From Flavobacteriaceae bacterium CRH (GTDB lineage Bacteria > Bacteroidota > Bacteroidia > Flavobacteriales > Flavobacteriaceae): a DNA stretch of 64,000 bases. Location: contig LMAJ01000012.1 of the NCBI GenBank assembly GCA_001507425.1, positions 1-64,000 on the forward strand, in the 5' to 3' direction. Shown here in pieces: positions 52,965 to 61,115 of this stretch (position 1 is the first letter of the stretch; each line of letters starts with the position of its first letter). The position numbers and the translations under genes are program-made. The notes beneath the pieces are model-generated. The model was given only the letters and a program-made list of their open reading frames with translations. It was not told where the DNA came from and ran no database searches.

Positions 52965-53555
52965 ATGAATACAGAAGATTTATTAAATCAAATTGCTTTT
53001 ATAAAAGAAATTGACAAAGTAAAATACATTCAGCGAAAAACGAAACTGTTTAATAGCGATAGAAACGAAAATGATGCAGAGCACAGCTGGCATTTGGCTT
53101 TGATGGCAATTGTTTTAGCAGAACATTCAGATGAACCTATTGATATTTTGAAAGTTGTAAAAATGGTTTTGATACATGATATTGTAGAAATTGATGCAGG
53201 AGATATTTTTATTTATGATACGCAAAAAAGCCACGATAATACTGATGAAGAACGATTGGCGGCTAATCGAATTTTTGGTTTGCTTCCGAAGAAACAAGCC
53301 GATGAGATGATTTCTATTTGGGAAGAATTTGAAGCAGGCGATACCAACGAAGCTAAATTTGCCAAATCAATGGACAGATTGGAACCTTTATTGCAAAACA
53401 CGTCTAACAACGGAGGAACCTGGAAAGAATTTGGCGTTCCTTATAATAAGGTCTACGAAAAAAAGAGCGTCATAAAAGAAGGCTCAAAAACATTATGGAA
53501 TTATGCAGAAGTTTTAATTAATGAAAGTGTAGAAAAAGGGATTTTAAAGAAATGA
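52965..53555 (+). CDS. HD domain protein, YfbR-like nucleotidase family
   Basis: 196 residues from the ATG at 52965 (MNTEDLLNQIAFIKEIDKVK); the 28-residue upstream extension runs into the repeat. The HD superfamily residues are visible: NDAEHSWHLALMAIVLAEHS (His), MVLIHDIVEIDAGD (HD) and SMDRLEPLLQNTSNNGG (Asp). The motif arrangement matches YfbR-type HD hydrolases, which dephosphorylate deoxynucleoside monophosphates; the substrate is inferred only. Confidence 0.88.
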   Translation: MNTEDLLNQIAFIKEIDKVKYIQRKTKLFNSDRNENDAEHSWHLALMAIVLAEHSDEPIDILKVVKMVLIHDIVEIDAGDIFIYDTQKSHDNTDEERLAANRIFGLLPKKQADEMISIWEEFEAGDTNEAKFAKSMDRLEPLLQNTSNNGGTWKEFGVPYNKVYEKKSVIKEGSKTLWNYAEVLINESVEKGILKK

Positions 53556-54036
53556 TTAACATAGCCCACGGTTTCAACCGTGGGGTGCAGATTGGTGTTT
53601 TCTATTTCCTGCATTGCATTCACAAGGTTTCAACCGTGGGGTGCAGATTGGTGTTTTCTATTTCCTGCATTGCATTCACAAGGTTTCAACCGTGCGTGTA
53701 GATCGTTATTTTGTATTCTCTCATTGCGTTCCCACGGTTGAAACCGTGGGCTATGTTTACACACGGATTGCTGTGTGTGGAAACGAGTTTCTTTTTTACT
53801 CTTGTTTTTAAGTAAAAAAAACATTTGTCTATGTGCTTAATCTTTACAGATTGGCGATTTTGTTTGTGGTGTTTCTATTTACGATTTCTCCCTCCGGTCG
53901 AAAAGACAAATGTGGCGCAAATACAGAATGAATTATTGAAAAGTTTAACAAATATCACATCATAAAGTTTTTTTTCAGGCAGGGATTTCGGGTTTTAATG
54001 GGTAAATTTGTGGGACTTCATAAATACAATACCACT
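53556..54036. repeat. Intergenic stretch with 56-bp tandem repeat in twin-hairpin element
   Basis: The element at 53565-53750 begins with hairpin CCCACGGTTTCAACCGTGGG and ends with CCCACGGTTGAAACCGTGGG. Inside, a 56-bp unit (from GTTTCAACCG at 53571, 53627 and 53683) is duplicated: two full copies and a partial third that diverges after GTTTCAACCGTGCG. The remaining DNA to cydA (53760-54036) is AT-rich and shows no gene. Confidence 0.85.
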
Positions 54037-55383
54037 ATGGAAGAAATGCTTTTTTATGACCGAATGCAATTTGCCTTCACAATTACCTTTCACTATCTTT
54101 TTCCGCAACTTACAATGGGTCTTTCGCTGATCATTGTTTATTTTAAATGGAAATACCTTCGAACAAAAGACGATCAATACAATCATGCAACCCATTTCTG
54201 GATGAAAATTTTCGCTCTTAATTTTGCGATGGGCGTTGTAACGGGAATTCCGATGGAGTTTCAATTTGGAACCAATTGGGCGAAATTCTCTGAATTAACC
54301 GGAGGAATTATTGGTCAGACATTAGCAATGGAAGGAATGTTTTCCTTTTTCTTAGAATCTTCATTTCTTGGTATCTTTTTATTTGGAGAAAAAATTATAG
54401 GTCACAAATGGCATTTTGTAACCGGATTGCTCATTTGCATTGGTTCCTGGGCAAGCGGCTATTTGATTATTGCAACCCATTCCTGGATGCAAAATCCGGT
54501 TGGATATGAAATTCTTCAAAACGGAAAATTTGTATTGACAAACTTCAAAGCATTATTTCTGAATCCGTGGTTGTGGCCATCTTATTTACACAATCAGGCG
54601 GCATCTTTGGTAACAAGTTCGTTTGTTGTGGCCGGAATTGGGGCTTTTTATATTTTGAGTCAAAAGAATGTTTCTTTTGGGAAAATGTTTGTAAAAACCG
54701 GGGTAATCTTCGGATTGATTTCGTGTGTAATTGTCGCAGTTCCAACGGGAGATTTACTGGCTAAAAATGTTGTAAAATACCAACCCGTAACGTTCGCCGC
54801 AATGGAAGGAATTTTTCATACCGAAAAAAAGGGTTCTGAAATTGTTTTAATCGGTCAGCCCGATGTAAAAGATAAAAAACTGGATAATAAAATCGCTGTT
54901 CCAAACATTCTGAGTTTCCTGACTTACGGAAATTGGGATCAGGAAATAAAAGGTTTAGACCAGTTTGAAGAAGACCTTCATCCGATAAATATTTCGGGAT
55001 TATATTATGCGTATCATATTATGGTCGGGCTCGGAACTTTATTTATTGGGTTAATGGCATTTGCTGTTTTGCAACTTTTTAGAAAGAAATTATTCGAAAC
55101 TAAATGGGTTTTATGGTCGCTGATGTTCATGATGCCATTTCCGTATATCGCCAACACTACAGGTTGGTACACGGCCGAATTGGGCAGACAACCGTGGCTT
55201 GTTTATAATTTATTACGAACTTCTGCAGGAGCATCGCCAACGGTTTCTTCCGGTAACACTTTATTTACTTTATTGGGTTTTATAGGATTGTATCTTTTAC
55301 TCGGAATGCTGTTTTTACTTTTAATTGGAAAAATTATCAATAAAGGGCCTCGTCATGTGGAACTTTCAACAGAAAAAATATAA
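54037..55383 (+). CDS. cydA: Cytochrome bd quinol oxidase subunit I
   Basis: 448 residues from the ATG at 54037 (MEEMLFYDRMQFAFTITFHY); upstream frame extension lacks support. Heme-ligand His in TITFHYLFPQ, Glu in MFSFFLESSFLGIF, His in THSWMQNPVGY and Met-rich segments identify CydA. The short loop around the quinol site makes this a short Q-loop (Bacteroidota-type) bd oxidase. It reduces oxygen with high affinity and pumps no protons. cydB follows by 2 bp. Confidence 0.95.
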   Translation: MEEMLFYDRMQFAFTITFHYLFPQLTMGLSLIIVYFKWKYLRTKDDQYNHATHFWMKIFALNFAMGVVTGIPMEFQFGTNWAKFSELTGGIIGQTLAMEGMFSFFLESSFLGIFLFGEKIIGHKWHFVTGLLICIGSWASGYLIIATHSWMQNPVGYEILQNGKFVLTNFKALFLNPWLWPSYLHNQAASLVTSSFVVAGIGAFYILSQKNVSFGKMFVKTGVIFGLISCVIVAVPTGDLLAKNVVKYQPVTFAAMEGIFHTEKKGSEIVLIGQPDVKDKKLDNKIAVPNILSFLTYGNWDQEIKGLDQFEEDLHPINISGLYYAYHIMVGLGTLFIGLMAFAVLQLFRKKLFETKWVLWSLMFMMPFPYIANTTGWYTAELGRQPWLVYNLLRTSAGASPTVSSGNTLFTLLGFIGLYLLLGMLFLLLIGKIINKGPRHVELSTEKI

Positions 55384-55385
55384 AT

Positions 55386-56462
55386 ATGGAATTTTTTTGG
55401 TACGTAGTTTTAATGGGAATTCTGACTGTTTATATTGTATTAGACGGTTATGATTTTGGCGCAGGAATTATTCATTTGTTTTTGGCCAAAGAAGAAAAAG
55501 ATAAAAAAGCAATCACAAGCGCCATTGGTCCGTTTTGGGATGCCAACGAAGTCTGGATAATTGCTGCGGGAGGCGTTTTGTTTTTTGCTTTCCCAACATT
55601 ATATGCTTCTTCTTTCAGCGGATTTTATCTGCCTTTAATCATGATTTTATGGCTTTTGATTTTCCGTGCGATTGGTTTAGAAATGCGCGGTCAAGTACAT
55701 CATCCAATGTGGGAAGCCATTTGGGACAAAGCTTTCGGGATTGCGAGTTTGCTTTTGGCTTTGTTTTTCGGAATTGCCTTAGGGAATATTGTTCGCGGTG
55801 TGAATCTCGGAATGGTAACCAACGGAGTTTCGACACAAGAAGCGCATTATTTCTTTTTGCCTTTGTGGAATCCGACTTTTAGTCCGCAAGCGAATGAATT
55901 GGGGATTATTGATTGGTTTACGCTTTTCTTAGGAATTGTAAGTGTTGTTGCTTTGTCTATTCACGGGGCAAACTGGATTATTTTTAAAACCAATTCGTCT
56001 TTAAATACAAAACTTAAGGATTTAGTTTTTAAACTGAATATAGTTTTGTTGGTTTTGGTAATTATATCATTGCAAATCTGGCATTTTATTGAACCGGAAC
56101 CGTTTCATAATTTTGTCGAAAATCCAATTCTTTGGTTTTTTCCTGTAATGACTTTTGTTGGAATTTTAGGTTTATTCAAAGTGCGCTCGTACCAAAAAGA
56201 CGGCATGGGATTTCTGTTTTCGACCTTATTTTTAGTTGGAGGATTTGCTTCAACAGCGGTTTCGATTTTTCCGAATGTTTTGCCTTCGACAAACAAAGTA
56301 AATCCTTCGTTAACCATTTATAATACTGCCGCAGGCGAATACGGATTGAATGCCGGAATGAGTTGGTTTTTTATCGCTCTGTTTTTAGTAATTGTTTATT
56401 TTATTGTGCAGTATCGTGTTTTTAGTGGAAAGATGGATGAGGTTGGGTATGGGGAACATTAA
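55386..56462 (+). CDS. cydB: Cytochrome bd quinol oxidase subunit II
   Basis: 358 residues with many membrane helices. DGYDFGAGIIHLF and the NEVWIIAAGGVLFFAFP region near the N-terminus are CydB hallmarks, followed by FRAIGLEMRGQ and a closing FSGKMDEVGYGEH tail. It pairs with CydA. Two bases separate the two genes, so they are certainly cotranscribed. No CydX-like small gene or cydCD is present here. Confidence 0.95.
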   Translation: MEFFWYVVLMGILTVYIVLDGYDFGAGIIHLFLAKEEKDKKAITSAIGPFWDANEVWIIAAGGVLFFAFPTLYASSFSGFYLPLIMILWLLIFRAIGLEMRGQVHHPMWEAIWDKAFGIASLLLALFFGIALGNIVRGVNLGMVTNGVSTQEAHYFFLPLWNPTFSPQANELGIIDWFTLFLGIVSVVALSIHGANWIIFKTNSSLNTKLKDLVFKLNIVLLVLVIISLQIWHFIEPEPFHNFVENPILWFFPVMTFVGILGLFKVRSYQKDGMGFLFSTLFLVGGFASTAVSIFPNVLPSTNKVNPSLTIYNTAAGEYGLNAGMSWFFIALFLVIVYFIVQYRVFSGKMDEVGYGEH

Positions 56463-56553
56463 GGTTTTTTTTTGCAACTAATTATATAAATTTTCAGTAG
56501 TTAATTATATGAATAGCCCGGTCGAAAGAAACGCTTAAATTCTTAATGAAATT

Positions 56554-57105
56554 TCAATATTGGTAAACTTCAATTTTACCTAAAATATTCCAGTTTTTTA
56601 AAATAATCGTTGCGTTTATTTTGTTATCTATCATAAGTGTACCAAAAATATCTGCTTTTTGTCGGGTAATAATTTGACCTTTTCCGTTTTCAATTACCGT
56701 ATTACCAAAAATGTCCGTTTTTTGTTTTGCAAGGGTTTTTTGTTTACCATCTTCAATAATAATACTGCCAAAAACATCTGTTTTTTGTTTTACTATAATT
56801 TGCCCTTTTCCATCTTCAATTATGATGTTATCAAAAACATCCTTTTTTTGTTTGGCTATAATTTGACCTTTTTCATTTTCAATTATAATGTTGTCAAAAA
56901 CATCTTTTTTTAATAGAGCGATAGTTTGCCCGTATTCATCTTCGATTATAGTATTGCCAAAAAAATCTGTTTTTTGAATAGTAGCATTTTGGTTATGTTC
57001 AAGTTCTATTATTGTATTGTCTGATGAATCTTTTTTATAAATTATATTTTGACTGAAAGCAAAAGAAATACTTAAAAGGAAAGCACTTAGTGTAATTTTT
57101 TTCAT
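56554..57105 (-). CDS. Secreted protein with 21-residue tandem repeats
   Basis: 183 residues. Signal peptide MKKITLSAFLLSISFAFSQ, then about six to seven repeats of a 21-residue unit, for example KKDVFDNIIIEDGKGQIIVK and KTDIFGNTVIENGKGQIITR. Conserved positions are D-x-F-x-N/S-x-x-I-x-E/D-x-x-x-Q and a terminal Lys/Gln. The alternating beta and turn pattern suggests a solenoid. I recognise no named family. It lies opposite the cydAB genes, and the function is open. Confidence 0.8.
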   Translation of the reverse strand: MKKITLSAFLLSISFAFSQNIIYKKDSSDNTIIELEHNQNATIQKTDFFGNTIIEDEYGQTIALLKKDVFDNIIIENEKGQIIAKQKKDVFDNIIIEDGKGQIIVKQKTDVFGSIIIEDGKQKTLAKQKTDIFGNTVIENGKGQIITRQKADIFGTLMIDNKINATIILKNWNILGKIEVYQY

Positions 57106-57539
57106 TGTGATTTTGGTTATAAATTGTTTGATACAATTTTAATGCCAACTAAATAGGAATGTGAGTATGATTAGACTCTCGGTGTAATTGGGTTAGTAAT
57201 AATTGAATACGTTTTGAAAAATAGTATTATATAAGATCTTTAAAAAATAATTTCTTCTTGCTATCCGAGTCTGCGTTAGGGATAGGAGCGGTATCCTTTT
57301 TTATGGCTTTTTCTGCCATAAAAAAGATATAGCGTATAGCCCGGCCGAAGGTAACGCCCAAATTTATACTCTCATTTTACTAGTTTGTTAATTAAGATTT
57401 TAGACCAAAAAATCTTTTGAATTATTACTTTTATATTAAGAATTTCTGATGTTATTTTTGATAATATCCTTACAAATATTGTAATTGATTTAGTTTTTAG
57501 TAGTTTTGTTATAAGTAAGAACAATTTAAACTTAATTAT
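57106..57539. repeat. Intergenic stretch with conserved element copy B
   Basis: The conserved 88-bp element (57273-57360) has ends GCGTTAGGGATAGGAGC and GCGTATAGCCCGG and a central hairpin CTTTTTTATGGC/GCCATAAAAAAG, about 95% identical to the copy at 36763. The rest of the gap is AT-rich. A promoter for the Panacea gene lies at 57479-57508. Confidence 0.85.
57479..57508 (+). promoter_or_regulatory. Candidate promoter of the Panacea gene pair
   Basis: TTG (57479-57481) and TAGTTTTG (57501-57508), which matches TAnnTTTG, are separated by 19 bases, a suitable -33/-7 spacing for Bacteroidota. The gene starts 31 bp downstream at 57540. Confidence 0.6.
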
Positions 57540-57989
57540 ATGTACAATTGTTTCGATATCGCAAAGTATTTCATAGATTTAGCAAAGGAAGAAGGACAGG
57601 GGATAGACCCAATGAAACTGCTGAAATTGACTTATATTTCGCATGGTTGGTACTTGGGAATTACCGGAAATCCGCTTTTTGAAAATCAGGTGCAGGCTTG
57701 GAAGTACGGATCGGTTATTCCGGATTTATATTATGCAATACGAATGTTTGGGAAAGATAATGTCGATCCTTTGCTATTGAGTATTTCTGCTAAGAATCCG
57801 ATTAAGGAAGAAGATAAGGAGTTCTTAAAGAAGATTTGGAACAATTATAAAAACTTATCCGGATTGCAACTCTCTGCCATAACACACGAAGAAGGAAGTC
57901 CGTGGTCACAAACCTGGGACGGAACTTATAATTCTGTAATTGATAACAGTATTATAAAAGATTACTACAAAGAAAAATTGAAAAAGTAA
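57540..57989 (+). CDS. Panacea (DUF4065/SocA-like) domain protein, candidate antitoxin
   Basis: 149 residues. The Panacea domain is recognised from IAKYFIDLAKEEGQGIDPMK, LLKLTYISHGWYLGITGNPL, FENQVQAWKYGSVIPDLYYA and ATHEEGSPWSQTW-like AITHEEGSPWSQTW. Panacea is the antitoxin domain of PanAT systems, where it neutralises varied, often membrane-targeting toxins; it includes SocA. Here it overlaps the next gene by one base (ATG within TAATG), the usual order for antitoxin then partner. The neutralising role is inferred. Confidence 0.85.
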   Translation: MYNCFDIAKYFIDLAKEEGQGIDPMKLLKLTYISHGWYLGITGNPLFENQVQAWKYGSVIPDLYYAIRMFGKDNVDPLLLSISAKNPIKEEDKEFLKKIWNNYKNLSGLQLSAITHEEGSPWSQTWDGTYNSVIDNSIIKDYYKEKLKK

Positions 57990-58432
57990 TGGAAAAGAGT
58001 TTAGCAGAAAAATTGACGGATAGTGCTTTGGGATACGACATTGATAATGTTCCTGTTGATGTTACCAAAGAGGCTGAAAAAGAAGATCATTTGATGAAAC
58101 CTTATGATCCGAAAAGCCATTCGGAATATATTGAGCTAAAACGCTTTGAAATTGAACAGGCCAACGAAAGCTCAGAAAGAAAGTTAAGGCAGGAAAATGC
58201 CAAAAAAGCTTTTGTGTTTTCTTCGCGTTGGGCGATATTTATTGCCATTGTTATTCTTTTGCATGGCTTTGGAGCTTCATACAAATTTTACATTTTATCG
58301 CAAACTGAATTTCTTTTTGTAATAGGAACTTTAACAGCTTCAATTTTTGCTTTTTACACTTTGGTGCTGAAATATTTATTTTATCGAAAGCCAACTGTTT
58401 CTAAAACTCCTGTTGAAAATAAAAATACATAA
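57989..58432 (+). CDS. Two-TM protein partner of the Panacea gene, candidate toxin
   Basis: 147 residues. The N-terminal 75 residues are polar and charged (EYIELKRFEIEQANESSERK, probably a helix), followed by two membrane helices (WAIFIAIVILLHGFGASYKF and TEFLFVIGTLTASIFAFYTL). I recognise no family. Its start overlaps the stop of the Panacea gene (TAATG), so the two are translationally coupled. By analogy with PanAT pairs it could be a membrane-depolarising toxin, but a different role is possible. Confidence 0.65.
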   Translation: MEKSLAEKLTDSALGYDIDNVPVDVTKEAEKEDHLMKPYDPKSHSEYIELKRFEIEQANESSERKLRQENAKKAFVFSSRWAIFIAIVILLHGFGASYKFYILSQTEFLFVIGTLTASIFAFYTLVLKYLFYRKPTVSKTPVENKNT

Positions 58433-58466
58433 TCCGTTTACTCTAAGGAATAAACGGATTTTTTTT
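58431..58466. terminator. Intrinsic terminator after the Panacea pair
   Basis: AATCCGTTTA (58431-58440) pairs with TAAACGGATT (58451-58460), followed by six more T. It directly follows the membrane-protein gene, closing a two-gene unit. Confidence 0.88.
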
Positions 58467-58531
58467 AGTTTTAATCTTTGGCAAGTTCAAAACTTTGACA
58501 AAGACTGATCTACAAATCAAACTAATTCAAA

Positions 58532-59317
58532 TTAAAATAAAACTTCTTTTGTAATAATATAAAATCCCATTACTAACACAAACCATCCGAAAATAGGTTT
58601 TAATCTGGTGCCATCTATTTTTTTAGAAAGCTGGCTTCCAATGATCATTCCGATAAGTGCCATTGCTGAAACGATTAATAAAAAAGGATAATTTATAGGT
58701 GTTCCGATATATAAATCGCCTCCAAAACCTATGGATGAATTTATAGTGATGATTAATAATGAAGTTCCAACGGATTGTTTCATGGGTAAATTGGCAAAAA
58801 ACAATAATGCAGGAATGATTAAAAACCCGCCGCCGGCACCAAGAAATCCGGTTATGATTCCGACAACGAAACCTATAAAACTTAGTTGAAGATAATTGGT
58901 TTCGGCACCTTTTATTTCGGGTTTGCCTTTTCGGATCATTGAGATAGCTGCGGTAATCATAAGAACTGAAAAGACAATCATAATCAGAAAATCTTTGGAA
59001 ACCGAATACGATGCTATACAAAATAAGGTTGAAGCAATTTGCGGAAAAATAACTTCGCGGATAATCAAAATCGAAATTACAGAAGGAATCGCAAAATACA
59101 ATGCCGATTTTAGTTTCAGATTTCCCATTTTATAATGGCTGTAACTTCCAAAAAGAGCCGTTAATCCAACAATAAATAAAGAATAAGAAGTTGCCTGCTC
59201 CGGATTGACTTTAAATAAATAGACCAAAATAGGAATAGTCAATATCGAACCGCCCCCGCCAATTAAGCCAAGCGAGATCCCGATAATGATTGAAGCAAAA
59301 TATCCTATGTATTCCAT
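58532..59317 (-). CDS. TauE/SafE family sulfite exporter-like permease
   Basis: 261 residues, eight membrane helices expected. Duplicated family motifs are visible: GLIGGGGSILTIPILVYLF near the N-terminus and GFLGAGGGFLIIPALLFFA in the second half. TauE/SafE proteins export sulfite or related organosulfur anions. It lies close to the Crp/Fnr regulator on the same strand and shares the sulfur theme with the YeeE and MBL-rhodanese genes. Confidence 0.9.
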   Translation of the reverse strand: MEYIGYFASIIIGISLGLIGGGGSILTIPILVYLFKVNPEQATSYSLFIVGLTALFGSYSHYKMGNLKLKSALYFAIPSVISILIIREVIFPQIASTLFCIASYSVSKDFLIMIVFSVLMITAAISMIRKGKPEIKGAETNYLQLSFIGFVVGIITGFLGAGGGFLIIPALLFFANLPMKQSVGTSLLIITINSSIGFGGDLYIGTPINYPFLLIVSAMALIGMIIGSQLSKKIDGTRLKPIFGWFVLVMGFYIITKEVLF

Positions 59318-59588
59318 TGCTGTTTATTTTTTACAAAGGTGCTCCGATAAAAAGAGATTCACAGTAACATTTATCACATAAGATTTATAAAACACGAATT
59401 TCACGAATTTTCATGAATTGTTTGCTACAGATTAAAAAAGATTATTCTTTGCAGGATAGATTTTTAAACACATAGAGACATAGATTTTCGAACTTTTAAA
59501 AGGCGTTTCACTTGCATTAATTCACATACCTATGTGCGATAACGTGTTATCTTTAATTGTCTTTTTTGCAAACTATAAATCTATGTTT
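59318..59588. repeat. Repeat with ACACATAGAGACATAG arms (copy 1)
   Basis: The element is bounded by AAACACATAGAGACATAGAT (59466-59485) and its complement near 59577-59600 (TCTATGTTTCTATGTGT). Inside is a CATACCTATGTG palindrome. Its right arm includes the last codons and stop TAG of the Crp gene. A second copy at 60230-60363 lies on the other side of that gene. Nothing else is seen. Confidence 0.8.
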
Positions 59589-60218
59589 CTATGTGTTTAA
59601 TAATTCAATCTGGTTTCGGTTTAGTTTAACCAAACCTCTTTGTTCCATTTTTTTGAGTAATCTTGAAACAACTTCGCGGGATGTATTCAGTTCGGTTGCA
59701 ATTTCCTGATGCGAAAGTTTTACTTCCTGACATCCGCAGGCGTCAGAATGTCTTTTGAGGTAAAATTCCAAGCGTTCATCCATTGAGCGGAAAGCAATAT
59801 TATCGACCACTTCAAGAACTTCCTCAAAACGGCTTCGGTAGGTTTCGATTACAAATTCGTACCAGGATCTGTGTTCCATCATCCATTTGTCCATCATTTG
59901 CAGTGGAATCATCATAACCGAAACATCTTCGACAACTTTTGCCATAATCTGGCTTTTTTCGCTTTTGGCAGTACAAATCATAGAAATAGCGCAGGCTTGG
60001 CCCGGTTGCAAATAATACATTAAAAATTCTCCGCCATCTTCGCCTTCACGATAAATTTTGATTTTTCCTTTGGTAATCAAAACTGTGTTTTTAATATATT
60101 GTCCGGTTCGCATTAAAATTGTTCCGGCATCAAAATTTTGCAGGCTTCCGTTTTCTTCGATTGTTGAAATGAGTTCGCTGGAGAAATTCGGAAAGATGTT
60201 TTTAAGTGAATTTTGCAT
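59589..60218 (-). CDS. Crp/Fnr family transcriptional regulator
   Basis: 209 residues. An N-terminal cNMP-binding-type domain (IYREGEDGGEFLMYYLQPGQACAI) and a C-terminal winged helix (VKLSHQEIATELNTSREVVS RLLKKMEQRG) with conserved recognition residues. A CGC motif (HSDACGCQEV) lies between the domains. It may respond to sulfide or redox signals and control the sulfur genes around it. The ORF ends in repeat DNA, and a second copy of the same repeat flanks the start side. Confidence 0.92.
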   Translation of the reverse strand: MQNSLKNIFPNFSSELISTIEENGSLQNFDAGTILMRTGQYIKNTVLITKGKIKIYREGEDGGEFLMYYLQPGQACAISMICTAKSEKSQIMAKVVEDVSVMMIPLQMMDKWMMEHRSWYEFVIETYRSRFEEVLEVVDNIAFRSMDERLEFYLKRHSDACGCQEVKLSHQEIATELNTSREVVSRLLKKMEQRGLVKLNRNQIELLNT

Positions 60219-60725
60219 TGATTATATTTTTAAACACATAGAGACATAGTTTTATAAACCAAAAAAGGCTTTTCACTTTTCATGAGCCCACATAGCTATG
60301 TGTAAATAATGAGTTATTTATTTTGATCTAAACTTAGAAAAATAAATCTATGTCTCTATGTGTTGAAAATTTTATTTTTTGTTACGAATTACACAAAATA
60401 TTCACGAATTAATTTTTGCAAATTCGTGCAATTCGCAGCAAACATTATTATCAAAATAAGATTTAAACCTATAATTTTATACAAAGATAGCAGATTTAAC
60501 GATTATAAATTGAGAGAAATCTATTTTACAGCTGCAATTTATGAAAATGAAAATATCTAATTTTCTATCGATTTTATAGAGTATATTTTTAAAAATAGTA
60601 AGTAAATTTGTCTTTCACTGATTATAATAGTTTCTCTAAAACGTTTTCTGAGAATAATAATCGAAATCGCATTTGGCACGTTTTTAATTAATAGAAACGT
60701 CGTAATTTTACAAAAAACACATATT
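60219..60725. repeat. Repeat-rich intergenic stretch upstream of crp and the rhodanese gene
   Basis: Contains the second copy of the ACACATAGAGACATAG element (60230-60363; internal hairpin CACATAGCTATGTG). It then has an inverted repeat TTACGAATTACACAAAATATTC...TTCGTGCAATTCGCAGC (about 60381-60440). DNA to 60725 is AT-rich. TTTGGCACG at 60672 resembles a -33 region without a well-spaced -7 box. No gene was accepted here. Confidence 0.7.
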
Positions 60726-61037
60726 ATGAATTTATCACAAGAAGATTGGGTTAATCAGCTTGCTGCTGACGAGAATGCAGTTATACTGGACGTAAGAACT
60801 GAAGACGAATTTAATGACGGCTATATCGAGAACGCTTTAAACATCGATATTAATAAAGGTCAGGGTTTTATTTATGAAATCGAAGAATTAGACAAAAATA
60901 AAAATTATTACGTGTATTGCCGTTCTGGAGCCAGAAGTGCAAAAGCATGCCAGGTTATGAATGAATTAGGTATTAATAATGCCTATAATTTACTTGGAGG
61001 AATCCTGGACTGGGAAGGTGAAACCGTAAATCCATAA
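60726..61037 (+). CDS. Single-domain rhodanese-like protein
   Basis: 103 residues, one rhodanese domain without a signal peptide. The active-site loop CRSGARS (Cys65) is complete. Other family motifs are AVILDVRTEDEFNDGYIENA and NLLGGILDWEG. It may transfer sulfane sulfur from persulfide, complementing the MBL-rhodanese fusion. A terminator hairpin follows its stop; the gene stands alone on the plus strand. Confidence 0.92.
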   Translation: MNLSQEDWVNQLAADENAVILDVRTEDEFNDGYIENALNIDINKGQGFIYEIEELDKNKNYYVYCRSGARSAKACQVMNELGINNAYNLLGGILDWEGETVNP

Positions 61038-61040
61038 AAC

Positions 61041-61069
61041 AAAAAAGAGGCATAATAAGCCTCTTTTTT
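61041..61069. terminator. Intrinsic terminator after the rhodanese gene
   Basis: The stem AAAAAAGAGGC/GCCTCTTTTTT has a loop of 7 bases and a T-tract, 4 bases after the stop codon. Confidence 0.88.
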
Positions 61070-61115
61070 CTTTTGAAATTGCTATTAATAACCAGACTAT
61101 AAAAATTACCAAATT

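Noticed and set aside
53571-53690. Evenly spaced repeats resembling a CRISPR array
   Set aside because: The period is 56 bp, but the interval between repeats is the same sequence each time rather than unique spacers, there are only two to three units, and no cas genes are present.
60360-60560. 66-residue ORF on the plus strand
   Set aside because: It starts in a repeat arm, is dominated by AT-rich repeat DNA and has no recognisable protein pattern.
60672-60680. TTTGGCACG as a sigma-54 promoter
   Set aside because: The -12 GC element at the needed spacing is missing, and no good -7 box is correctly spaced either.
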